From NCBI GenBank assembly GCA_017431185.1, contig JAFRLP010000149.1:1-6602 (forward strand): DNA of 6,602 bases, read 5' to 3'. The number at the start of each line of letters is the position of its first letter. Position 1 is the first letter of the stretch. The notes under the pieces are model-generated. The model was not told the DNA's origin, searched no databases, and was given only the letters and a program-made list of their open reading frames with translations. This document shows positions 1-6,599 of this stretch, piece after piece. The position numbers and the translations under genes are program-made. Source of the stretch: Victivallales bacterium. GTDB lineage: Bacteria; Verrucomicrobiota; Lentisphaeria; Oligosphaerales; Oligosphaeraceae.

Positions 1-108
1 CGGACTTCAAACGGACTCGGCTGAGCCTTGACGCCTTCCGACAGGCACGCTCTTCAAGCTTACGGAAGCCAACCAGCCCCACCCATTCGGAAAAAAGTGC
101 CAAGGCAG
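1..108. other. Upstream non-coding stretch, no gene recognised
   Basis: I see no convincing gene here. One plus-strand frame is open from the window edge, but it runs through the promoter and on inside the amidohydrolase gene, so I treat it as chance. The only structures seen are a weak 6-bp inverted repeat, CTTCCG at 35-40 against CGGAAG at 63-68, with a 22-nt spacer containing AAGCTT, and a small GGC-TGA-GCC hairpin at 19-27. Neither is followed by a T-run, so neither looks like an intrinsic terminator. The stretch could be the tail of an intergenic region or lie just beyond an upstream gene outside the window. Confidence 0.4.
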
Positions 109-126
109 TTGATTTTTTGGGAAATC
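98..126. promoter_or_regulatory. Possible operator: two dyads around the -35 box
   Basis: TGCC-AA-GGCA (98-107) lies immediately upstream of the -35 box, flanked by A6 on the left and followed by the T-run of the promoter. A second dyad, GATTT-N6-AAATC (111-126), overlaps the -35 box and the spacer. Dyads in these positions are typical of repressor or activator binding sites, but both are short and no regulator gene lies in the window, so no protein can be assigned. The two-base centre of the first dyad is too tight for an RNA hairpin, which argues against a terminator. Confidence 0.25.
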
Positions 127-137
127 GGGAGTATAAT
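109..137 (+). promoter_or_regulatory. Sigma70-type promoter of the four-gene operon
   Basis: The -35 box is TTGATT (109-114) and the -10 box is a perfect TATAAT (132-137), separated by 17 bp, the optimal spacing for the housekeeping sigma factor. There is no TG extension in front of the -10 box. Transcription would start near 144-145, giving a short, A-rich leader of about 36 nt before the ATG at 181. It sits directly upstream of the first gene of a closely packed set on the same strand, which supports its role as the operon promoter. It is recognised from the consensus only; no expression evidence is available. Confidence 0.72.
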
Positions 138-180
138 ATGATAAGAACAAATGGAAACAAACTAAACGACAGGCCAGCCC

Positions 181-1308
181 ATGCTGAAATATCAAGGAGT
201 GACCATAGACGGCGAAGCCGTCGAACTGGAGGTGCGCAATGGCCGCATTGCGTCCCGGCGCACCATAGAGCGCACGTCGGAGCTGCCCCGGCTGTTTCCT
301 GGCCTGGTTGACCTCCAGCAAAACGGGGCGCTGGGGCACAGCTACAACAACCTGGCGGACCGTGCCGAGGAGGAACTGGAATGCATGGCGGGGCATCTTC
401 TGCGTCACGGAGTCGTGCGTGTCCAGGCGACTTTCACCACTGCGGACTACGGCATCCTGGAGACGGCCGCCCGCGCCATCGACAAGGCATTGACCCGCAA
501 TGCCCGCCTCGCCTCCCTGTTCCCAGGCATCTTCCACGAGGGCGTGTTCATCTCCCCGCTGGAGGGATGGCGGGGCGGCCATCTGCCGGAGTATATCATG
601 CCGCCGGACTGGGAGCGCTTCCATCGGCTGGACGGGCTGTCTGGCGGACGCATCCGCACGGTGAACCTGGCTCCCGAGCAGGAGGGCGCGATGGAGTTCA
701 TCCGCCGTGCGGTGGAGGCCGGCCACATTGTCGCGCTGGGGCACTGCAACCCCGACACGGAGACCATCCACCGCGCCGCGGACGCCGGAGCATCCATGGT
801 CACCCATTTTGCCAACGGCGCCGCCCCCACCATCCATCGCTTCCACAATCCATTCTGGGGCTTCCTGGCTGAAAAGCGCCTGCGCCTGGGGCTGATAGGC
901 GATGGCTTCCACCTTCCGCCAGAGGTCGTATATACCGCCCTCGCCTGCAAAGGGCAGGATGGGTGCTTCATGGTTTCCGACGCCAACGTCTATTCTGGCC
1001 GTCCCCCGGGAACATACCCCCGCAATGGCGGATTGCCCTGCGTGGTGGAGCCGGACGGCCTCTTCCATGTCCAAGGCAGCCGTGAGATTCTGGCGGGGGC
1101 CTGGTTCCAGCTCGACCGCTGCGTCGAGTTCCTGCGGACCCGCTGCGGCCTGTCGCTGGAGGCTGCCTGGCGACTCTGCTCAATCGTTCCCGCGCAGATT
1201 GTCGGCTTCGACCTGCCGATGCTTCAGGAAGGGGACGAGGCGACCTTCGTCATTCATCTGAACGGAAAAATACAGCAGACCATCTTCAAAGGAGACAGCT
1301 ATGCGTAG
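181..1308 (+). CDS. nagA: NagA-like N-acetylglucosamine-6-phosphate deacetylase (amidohydrolase)
   Basis: This is a 375-residue cytoplasmic enzyme of the amidohydrolase superfamily. In NagA proteins it hydrolyses the N-acetyl group of GlcNAc-6-phosphate (or a related N-acetyl hexosamine phosphate) to give the amino-sugar phosphate and acetate. The NagA landmarks occur in order: [10 protein letters not shown] at residues 40-49, metal-ligand Glu120 in HEG, His134 of the RGGH loop, NLAPE at 162-166, metal-ligand His188 (GHCN) and His209 (THF), Arg220 spaced like the phosphate-binding Arg of E. coli NagA, His244 (DGFH) and catalytic Asp267 (VSDA). The first-strand motif is Gln46-x-Asn48, as in the single-metal E. 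coli enzyme, not HxH. Length is close to the family norm (about 380). The ATG at 181 is the first in-frame start after a stop at 163-165, with a weak AGG seven bases upstream. It leads the operon and overlaps the next gene by 8 nt. Sequence around the motifs is divergent (GHCNPD, THFANGA), so the exact sugar is uncertain. Confidence 0.85.
   Translation: MLKYQGVTIDGEAVELEVRNGRIASRRTIERTSELPRLFPGLVDLQQNGALGHSYNNLADRAEEELECMAGHLLRHGVVRVQATFTTADYGILETAARAIDKALTRNARLASLFPGIFHEGVFISPLEGWRGGHLPEYIMPPDWERFHRLDGLSGGRIRTVNLAPEQEGAMEFIRRAVEAGHIVALGHCNPDTETIHRAADAGASMVTHFANGAAPTIHRFHNPFWGFLAEKRLRLGLIGDGFHLPPEVVYTALACKGQDGCFMVSDANVYSGRPPGTYPRNGGLPCVVEPDGLFHVQGSREILAGAWFQLDRCVEFLRTRCGLSLEAAWRLCSIVPAQIVGFDLPMLQEGDEATFVIHLNGKIQQTIFKGDSYA
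1288..1295 (+). promoter_or_regulatory. Strong ribosome binding site of the pseudopilin, inside nagA
   Basis: AAAGGAGA, a near-perfect Shine-Dalgarno sequence, ends about six bases before the ATG at 1301. It lies within the last codons of the amidohydrolase gene, whose stop codon (1306-1308) comes after the next start. The arrangement suggests translational coupling and supports the 1301 start. Confidence 0.7.
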
Positions 1309-2026
1309 AGTGAACCAACCAAAGCGCGGACGTCATTTCACCCTGATTGAACTACTTGTCGTCATCGCCATAATTTCCGTGCTTGCCGCCATGCTTCTGC
1401 CTGCCTTGAGCAAGGCCAGGCATAAGGCGCGAACCCTCAGCTGCATCTCCAACCAGAAGCAGATTGGACTGGTGTTTGTCCAATATGCGGATGACTACGA
1501 GGACTGGCTGCCGGCGAATTACGTCTCCTTCTCGTTTGGCGGAACCTATCTGGGGCCGTACGGACACTCCTGGCAGGACATGATGTCCACGGCCGGATAT
1601 TTCAAGTACCAGAACATGCAGGAGCACATTGTCCGTTCCAATGTTCTGGCATGCCCTGCCGCGCAGAAGGCTGTGGGCAGCACCAATTACGGCTTGAACG
1701 TCGGCCTGCGTCGCCAGCCCGTCAACGCCGAAGCAAAGAAAAGGGGCGTATGGCAGTATGCGGACGACTATTACAAGCGCGGCAGCGTCCGCACTCCCTC
1801 CCGGGTGGCGCAGTTGGGTGACTGCAACGAGACAACCTACCAGATTGACGCCTACCAAAAGGGCGACCCCATTGGGGTACACTGGAATCCGCTGGCCGCC
1901 AACCTGGTTCGCCATTGGGGGACGCTCAACATGCTGTTCATCGATGGTCATGTCGAGAACATGAAGAACACCGAGGTGCTTTATTGGGAGAGCACCGCCG
2001 TCCGCTTCGCGAAGCCCTGGTTCTGA
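1301..2026 (+). CDS. Type II secretion pseudopilin-like protein with H-X9-DG domain
   Basis: This is a 241-residue protein of the prepilin-type N-terminal methylation-domain class. Residues 1-12 are a short basic leader rich in Arg and Lys. They are followed by the hydrophobic pilin helix [13 protein letters not shown] (from 13), with the conserved Glu at +5 (Glu17), continuing into LLPALSKAR at 32-40. A prepilin peptidase would cut between His12 and Phe13; the -1 residue is His instead of the classical Gly. The C-terminal half contains His205, nine residues, then Asp215-Gly216, the H-X9-DG motif of a family abundant in Planctomycetota and Lentisphaerota. Cysteines 48 and 118 sit in contexts (SCISN, LACPA) that recur in these proteins from my recollection of the family. 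The protein would be anchored in the inner membrane by the helix or assembled into a pseudopilus. No other secretion gene is in the window, so it must use machinery encoded elsewhere. Its role within a glycan operon is unknown; a substrate-recognition or surface-display role is only an inference. Confidence 0.88.
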   Translation: MRRVNQPKRGRHFTLIELLVVIAIISVLAAMLLPALSKARHKARTLSCISNQKQIGLVFVQYADDYEDWLPANYVSFSFGGTYLGPYGHSWQDMMSTAGYFKYQNMQEHIVRSNVLACPAAQKAVGSTNYGLNVGLRRQPVNAEAKKRGVWQYADDYYKRGSVRTPSRVAQLGDCNETTYQIDAYQKGDPIGVHWNPLAANLVRHWGTLNMLFIDGHVENMKNTEVLYWESTAVRFAKPWF

Positions 2027-2027
2027 T

Positions 2028-2032
2028 AGGAG
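2028..2032 (+). promoter_or_regulatory. Ribosome binding site that decides the start of the LamG protein
   Basis: AGGAG directly abuts an upstream ATG at 2033 (zero spacing), which would be unusable. It lies nine bases before the ATG at 2042, a normal distance. The 2042 start also gives a protein beginning MKKAF, a typical signal-peptide N-terminus. I therefore take 2042 as the start, three codons inside the longest frame. Confidence 0.65.
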
Positions 2033-2041
2033 ATGCATTGC

Positions 2042-5000
2042 ATGAAAAAGGCATTCGCCCTCTGCTGCGTCACGTTGCTCGTCGGAATGGCCGAAGCGTT
2101 TGCCGGTGCAGTCGCCGAGCCTCGGCGTTCCATGGACAGCGCATGGGAAAAGCATCCTGTCAAAGGCCGCGATTTCTGGTATCTGCTAAAGGAGGAATGG
2201 CTCACTTTCCCCGAATTCCAGCAGGAGCCTTTTGTCCAGGAGGCGGGGCTGTTGGGCGTGAAATGGCCTCTGCGCACTTTCAATGCCACGCCGTTGAGGG
2301 CGCTGCTCCTGCGCGAAATCTCCCTGCTGGATGCGGAAGGGCAACCGCTGAAGCGCAACCTTCGGCTCACTCCGCTGGAGGCTTCCACGCAAATCTATCG
2401 GCAGGAGGCGCTGGTTGACGGTGATGCGGAGTCCGCCTGCGGAGTCAGTGGGGATGTCGCGATTCCCGCCGCCCGTTACGCCTCGGTTGGCGTGGACATT
2501 GACCTGCAACTGACCCCTCCCGCCAATCCCCGGACGCTTTTGCTTGACTACGGCGACGAACGGAATCCCGACCTCGGCTCGGTGGAACTCTGGCTGGACG
2601 GCGCACCCGCACGCATCGTACACGCCAAGGCCCTCGCCCGGGATCGGCGGCTCGCCGTCGCCCTGCCAGAGCGGACCGTCGTTTCCACGGTGCGTCTGCG
2701 GGTCAATTCCGCGCCTGTGAAATATGTGCTGGGGGATTTCCCCGAGGCCATTCAGCCCCACCTGAAGACGCACCCGTTCACCACTCATCTGATGCGTCCA
2801 GTTCCCTTCGGTTTGTCCCCTGCCAATTTTGACCAGCAAGGGGCGAAAAAACTGTTGGAGAAGTACGGGGAAACCCATTTGGGCATCTGTTTTGCCGAAT
2901 GGGACACCCAGGCGTTCTTTCAGTCCTGGTCGCCCGGCAACCGCTTCTACCGCGACCTGACTTCCGCTTTCGGCGCGCCGCCGAAAACCAGGCAGGAGAG
3001 CGAGGCGAGTTTGCACCGCTTCTGGGATTGGCACCGCTCCATCTTCTTTGACCATATATGGGGAATGAGCGGGGCCGTCGGCTTCGCCCCCTACGGAATG
3101 GAGTGGGGCGGCTTGGTCTCCGGAGTGGAGCTGACCAACCACACGTCCACCATCCCGCACCGCACGCTGCTGCGCATTACCGCTGGCGCGGCACGGCAGT
3201 ATGACCGTCCTTTCCTGGCCTATCTGGCATACTACCTGGGAAAATACGCCCCGAATTCGCAGAAGCCACAACCCCTGCCTGGTTCCCGTCAGTGGGAGGG
3301 CGGACCGGGGGCGGGCATCTCGCCCTCCTTCGCCGAGCGGGTCCTGATGACCGCCTATTTCATGGGGGTGAACTACTTTGGCTTTGAATCACAGCCATGG
3401 GGCCAGGCTGAACGCCGAGACGGCAAAGTGGTTCTCAATGACAATGGACTGGCGCTCCGGCGTTTCTACGACTGGACTCGTTCCGCCGACGGGGAACGCG
3501 GCGAATGGTACACCCCCATCCTTCTGGCCTCGGACTACATGCACGGCACGATGAGGCGCAACGGCTTTGTCTGGGGATACCATCTCACCCCGGAAAAAGG
3601 CGAAAGGATGCGCGAGCACATCTCACGCGCCATTGACGGTTATGACGGTCTCCAGAGCGCCTGGGATGTCCCTCCCTACAGCCATAATCTCCATAACTCC
3701 CCCCTTGGCGATGTGTTTGACGAGGCGTTTGTCAATCCCCCATCGGGAAATCTTCCCAGATTCGACCGCTATGCCATCGTCATATTGCCGGACGAGGCGG
3801 CGCTGCCCGTCTCCACCATCACTGCCTTGGAGAATTATGTCCAATGCGGCGGCACGCTGGTCATCAACTCCGTTCATTGCAATTTATTGCCTGCCCATCT
3901 CCTGCCTGCGCAACTGGCGGGAAAATGGGAGGAGGCGGAGGGCATGTCTCTCCCCGCCGTGCGCCTGGGGCGCCAGGCGAAAGTTCTGATGAAGACTGCC
4001 ACGGGAAAAGCTTTTGCCGTCAGCCGCAAATACGGTCTCGGACAGGTAATCATGACTTTGCCGAAGCACCTGCTTGGCTCTGACCCGGAGCAGCCAGTCC
4101 CCTACATCGGACAGTTGCTTCACGACCTTCAGGCGGAGGTGCTCCCATTCCAGGTGGATGGCGATGTCCAGTTCCTCTTCAGCAGACTTTCTGGCGGACG
4201 CTGGAAGGTGGCCCTGCTCAACAACAAGGGCGTGCTTAAGAATCCCTGGGAAAGTAAAACGGATGTCGATCCCTCCTTCGCCAGCAAGGTCACCCTGCGG
4301 CTCCCCGCTTCTGGCCTTTCGGTGAGCGAACTGTACGCTCAGGACAAGCTGGATTATTCTGGAAACGAGGTCAGCCTGGTGGTTCCCCCTGGCGGAATCC
4401 GCGTCATTCAGGTCACCATCCCGGAACAGGATGACCAGCGCAAGCCGCAGTTCATTGGACAATGGAAACTGGATGGGTCAAAGGAGTGGACGGACGGCCC
4501 GTCACGCACCCAATACCACGATATGAAGTACGCCGTGACCGCCACTGGCGAAAAGGTCTATGAGGCCACGGAGCGCAATACCCAGGTGATGGTGGAATAC
4601 AATCCAGGCTATCCTCTGGAACGCGGCAGCGTCGTTTTCCGCGCCGCCCCGAATGAGGAATACAAAACGAGCGACCGCGGAGGCTACCCGGTCAGTTCCC
4701 GCTTCTTCTGGGTCTTCTACCATCAGGGCAACTGGGGACTCAAGGTTTTTGACAGTGTCGTCATCAATGGTCCGCCTGCCAGGCACCGCCGGTGGAGCCA
4801 TATTGCCGTCACTTGGGACCAGAAGGTCTGTCGCCTCTTTGTCGATGGAACGGAGTACACTGGCCCTGGCGGCATTCCCATCAAAACCTACATCCCGATT
4901 TGGAACAACACGCTCCAGTTCGGCACTTACGGCAGGGGACGCCGCACCTTCGGCGGCTGGCTTTCGGACGTTCGGCTCTATGCCGAACCCCTTGCCCCCG

Positions 5001-5056
5001 AAACCATCCGCGAAATGTGTGAGACTGAACGCATAATCCATGGAAGTGAATTGTGA
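2042..5056 (+). CDS. Exported multidomain protein: putative glycosidase-like core plus C-terminal LamG domain
   Basis: This 1004-residue secreted protein starts with a signal peptide (MKKAFALCCV, hydrophobic to about residue 22, likely cut after AFA or AGA). Residues 80-235 look like a beta-sandwich, perhaps carbohydrate-binding (alternating hydrophobic strands, LVDGD motif near 124-128). Residues 245-480 are rich in Trp, Tyr and Phe and resemble a TIM-barrel glycoside hydrolase; Glu286 (FAEWD), Glu354 (GMEWGG) and Glu449 (YFGFESQPW) are candidate acidic catalytic residues. Residues 545-700 resemble the glutamine-amidotransferase-like domain of GH42-type beta-galactosidases, with FDRYAIVILPDEA followed by YVQCGGTLVINS (574-610). 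A small beta domain (705-795, ending in PPGGIRVIQV) follows. Residues 803-995 are a LamG/concanavalin-A-like lectin domain: GQWKLDG, RRWSHIAVTWD, RLFVDGTEY, and GGWLSDVRLYAEPLAPETI. I cannot assign a GH family, and the core could be non-catalytic. It starts 15 nt after the pseudopilin stop and is followed by the SGNH gene after one base, so it is surely in the same operon. Confidence 0.8.
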   Translation: MKKAFALCCVTLLVGMAEAFAGAVAEPRRSMDSAWEKHPVKGRDFWYLLKEEWLTFPEFQQEPFVQEAGLLGVKWPLRTFNATPLRALLLREISLLDAEGQPLKRNLRLTPLEASTQIYRQEALVDGDAESACGVSGDVAIPAARYASVGVDIDLQLTPPANPRTLLLDYGDERNPDLGSVELWLDGAPARIVHAKALARDRRLAVALPERTVVSTVRLRVNSAPVKYVLGDFPEAIQPHLKTHPFTTHLMRPVPFGLSPANFDQQGAKKLLEKYGETHLGICFAEWDTQAFFQSWSPGNRFYRDLTSAFGAPPKTRQESEASLHRFWDWHRSIFFDHIWGMSGAVGFAPYGMEWGGLVSGVELTNHTSTIPHRTLLRITAGAARQYDRPFLAYLAYYLGKYAPNSQKPQPLPGSRQWEGGPGAGISPSFAERVLMTAYFMGVNYFGFESQPWGQAERRDGKVVLNDNGLALRRFYDWTRSADGERGEWYTPILLASDYMHGTMRRNGFVWGYHLTPEKGERMREHISRAIDGYDGLQSAWDVPPYSHNLHNSPLGDVFDEAFVNPPSGNLPRFDRYAIVILPDEAALPVSTITALENYVQCGGTLVINSVHCNLLPAHLLPAQLAGKWEEAEGMSLPAVRLGRQAKVLMKTATGKAFAVSRKYGLGQVIMTLPKHLLGSDPEQPVPYIGQLLHDLQAEVLPFQVDGDVQFLFSRLSGGRWKVALLNNKGVLKNPWESKTDVDPSFASKVTLRLPASGLSVSELYAQDKLDYSGNEVSLVVPPGGIRVIQVTIPEQDDQRKPQFIGQWKLDGSKEWTDGPSRTQYHDMKYAVTATGEKVYEATERNTQVMVEYNPGYPLERGSVVFRAAPNEEYKTSDRGGYPVSSRFFWVFYHQGNWGLKVFDSVVINGPPARHRRWSHIAVTWDQKVCRLFVDGTEYTGPGGIPIKTYIPIWNNTLQFGTYGRGRRTFGGWLSDVRLYAEPLAPETIREMCETERIIHGSEL
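5042..5046 (+). promoter_or_regulatory. Ribosome binding site supporting the 5058 start of the SGNH gene
   Basis: GGAAG, eleven bases before the ATG at 5058, lies inside the end of the LamG gene. The longer in-frame start at 5040 has no Shine-Dalgarno sequence in front of it and would put six extra residues (MEVNCE) before a textbook signal peptide. The 5058 start follows the upstream stop codon by a single base, suggesting translational coupling. Confidence 0.5.
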
Positions 5057-5057
5057 G

Positions 5058-6404
5058 ATGAAAAGAACCTGTCTGTTTTTGGCTGTGGTGCTGGCCGTGT
5101 CCCTGGCCAGGGCGGATGAACTGCTCTTTCAGGATAACTTCAGGAAATCGTCTTGGCGGGCCATCAACACATCGGAATACGCCGAAACAGCGGACCATGC
5201 TCTGACGCTCAAGGATGACCGTCGGTATATCGCCTCCTCCCGCATCACCACCTGCGACCGGGGCGCAAGACTGCGTTTCTCCGTGCGCGCCGCCGCCAAG
5301 GCGCCGGTTCGGCTGGGAATGATTTTCTACGGTGAAAAGCATCGCATCGAAATGGGCGATCCGAACACGCCCGCCCCTGATGAGGAGAAGTCGCTCTCCT
5401 TCGAGTTCGCCGCGCCTTTCCGCTGCAAAGGGGTCAGCCTGATGATCTGTGGCGAGGGAACATACCGAGAGGCCAAACTGGAACGCCTCTTTCAGCCAGG
5501 CTACGAACTCCGGGCGTACCCACCCTATCAGATGGTCTCCGGCGCTCCCGCGAAAGTCGTGTATCGCCTTTTCCATAATGGCCAGGAGGTCCCAGGTGAC
5601 GGGATTGAGTCGGATGGGCAGGATGGCTGGCATCCCGCCTCCGGGGCGACCGCTCACGCCTGGATTGACCAGGTGGCGGACACCGCCGCCTTTGACTCCC
5701 TCGCCGCCAAGGTTCATTTGGAAAAGCCCGTGAAAGCGCTTTATCTGGGTGACAGCCTGACCCACTATGACCTGGGGCACAACCATGTGGACAAGGTGGA
5801 GTATTTCCTGGACAAGGTCATGCCTGGCAAGTTCGACGCCTGCAATTACGCCTGTGGCGGTGATGACATCAGCCGTGTTCTCGACCGTCTGGCGGGAAAA
5901 GGCACTGGACGCTGGAAAAACCGCTACCACGACATCTGGAGCCGCAACTATGACTGGGCGTTTGTCTTCCTTGGCCACAATGACACCAAGGCCTCCAGCG
6001 CCAATGACTTCCGCATTCCCGCTATTCCGCCTGAAAAACAGCGGGAACTTTATCTGAGACTGTTTGCGGAACTGCGTCAGCGTGGCATTCGGCGGATTGT
6101 GCTCATCTCCTCAACCTCCTCGGATTTTGCGGTGTGCAAGGCCAATTCCGACAAGATTGGCTCCTCCCGTGTCCACAACCGCTTTGGCGCGCCGGAGCAC
6201 CTGGAGGCTTTCAACCGCACGTTGCAGGAACTGGCCAAAGACCAGCCCGGCATCGAGTATCTCGACATCTACACCGAGATGAAGGACATGCCCGATAAGT
6301 CCACGTTGCTGCGGCCTTCCGATGGCGTGCATCTCTCTGACGCTGGCCACGATTACGTCGCGCTTTGCGTGCTGCGCTTTCTCGGCAAAGGGGCGAAGCC
6401 ATGA
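5058..6404 (+). CDS. Exported SGNH/GDSL-family hydrolase, probable carbohydrate esterase
   Basis: This is a 448-residue secreted protein. It has a signal peptide (MKRTCLFLAVVLAVSLARA, likely cut after residue 19), then a beta-rich N-terminal domain (about 20-220; begins LLFQDNF, reminiscent of jelly-roll accessory modules), then an SGNH hydrolase domain (about 225-445). The four SGNH blocks are visible: GDSLTHYD with nucleophile Ser233, the Gly-rich CGGDD at 266-270, GHND with Asn308, and the C-terminal DGVHL with Asp422 and His425. The catalytic triad would be Ser233-Asp422-His425. The family hydrolyses esters and many members remove acetyl groups from polysaccharides; an acetyl or other acyl esterase acting on the glycan bound by the LamG protein is the natural inference. 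The substrate is not shown. It is the last clear gene of the operon. No intrinsic terminator is evident right after it. Confidence 0.85.
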   Translation: MKRTCLFLAVVLAVSLARADELLFQDNFRKSSWRAINTSEYAETADHALTLKDDRRYIASSRITTCDRGARLRFSVRAAAKAPVRLGMIFYGEKHRIEMGDPNTPAPDEEKSLSFEFAAPFRCKGVSLMICGEGTYREAKLERLFQPGYELRAYPPYQMVSGAPAKVVYRLFHNGQEVPGDGIESDGQDGWHPASGATAHAWIDQVADTAAFDSLAAKVHLEKPVKALYLGDSLTHYDLGHNHVDKVEYFLDKVMPGKFDACNYACGGDDISRVLDRLAGKGTGRWKNRYHDIWSRNYDWAFVFLGHNDTKASSANDFRIPAIPPEKQRELYLRLFAELRQRGIRRIVLISSTSSDFAVCKANSDKIGSSRVHNRFGAPEHLEAFNRTLQELAKDQPGIEYLDIYTEMKDMPDKSTLLRPSDGVHLSDAGHDYVALCVLRFLGKGAKP

Positions 6405-6465
6405 GGACGGCATCCCGGCTGCCCTCGCTGGCGCCGCCGTCGCGGAGATCATCCAGACCGGCTAG
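6403..6465 (+). pseudogene. Possible C-terminal remnant of a second SGNH hydrolase
   Basis: One frame off from the SGNH gene, and starting at its stop codon, 20 codons read EDGIPAALAGAAVAEII plus three more residues and then TAG. The pattern DGI, small residues, AG, hydrophobic-rich AxVAEII resembles the extreme C-terminus of SGNH hydrolases (DGxHP...AG...AEai), with the catalytic His apparently lost. It has no start codon or ribosome binding site. It could be the relic of a tandem paralogue fused to the present gene by deletion, or chance in GC-rich sequence. The overlapping ATG at 6401 opens a different 26-codon frame of low-complexity Arg/Ser/Pro that looks spurious. Confidence 0.3.
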
Positions 6466-6515
6466 TGTCCCGTCCGATTAATTCGTGAGGATAGTCCGCA
6501 GATGTTTTCGAGTTG

Positions 6516-6573
6516 TTTTCGCACGAAGGCGACTGCGCATAGTTTCCTATGCAAAGAAGCCTTCATGCGAAAA
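6516..6573. repeat. Nested inverted repeat (hairpin within hairpin)
   Basis: The outer arms TTTTCGCACGAAGGC (6516-6530) and GCCTTCATGCGAAAA (6559-6573) pair at 14 of 15 positions. Inside, after symmetrical 6-nt unpaired segments, GCATAG (6537-6542) pairs perfectly with CTATGC (6547-6552) around a TTTC loop. There is no following T-run, so it is not a standard intrinsic terminator, although the T4...A4 ends of the outer arms could let it act in both directions. It may be an RNA structure, a REP-like intergenic element, or a subterminal structure of a mobile element. Confidence 0.75.
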
Positions 6574-6589
6574 GAGCCGGAAAGAGCGC

Positions 6590-6599
6590 GGAATATTCC
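6590..6599. repeat. Perfect 10-bp palindrome GGAATATTCC
   Basis: GGAATATTCC is self-complementary. It is preceded by an imperfect short tandem (AAAGAGCCGG then AAAGAGCGCGG, 6571-6591). It might be a binding site or part of the same repeat element as the nested hairpin; it is short enough to be chance. Confidence 0.3.

Noticed and set aside
91..118. A6...T6 region with TGCC-AA-GGCA considered as an intrinsic terminator of an upstream gene
   Set aside because: The loop would be only two bases and the stem four pairs, too weak for a terminator; the T-run is part of the -35 box and spacer.
117..311. A small plus-strand frame overlapping the promoter and the start of the amidohydrolase
   Set aside because: It contains the -10 box, has no ribosome binding site, and becomes Arg/His-rich as expected for an out-of-frame reading of the real gene.
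7..1074. A 355-codon open frame on the minus strand opposite the amidohydrolase
   Set aside because: It is antisense to a gene with all NagA motifs, runs through the promoter region, and its translation is low in recognisable structure (rich in Gly, Arg, His and Gln). Long antisense frames are common in GC-rich genes.
2186..3271. A 361-codon open frame on the minus strand opposite the LamG gene
   Set aside because: The plus-strand product has a signal peptide and recognisable domains throughout; the antisense product shows none.
4881..5978. A 365-codon open frame on the minus strand spanning the end of the LamG gene and most of the SGNH gene
   Set aside because: It crosses two well-supported genes on the other strand, including SGNH blocks I and III, and has no recognisable motif.
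6401..6481. A 26-codon frame starting at the ATGA overlap with the SGNH stop codon
   Set aside because: ATGA overlaps can mark coupled genes, but the product is low-complexity Arg/Ser/Pro and there is no Shine-Dalgarno sequence.
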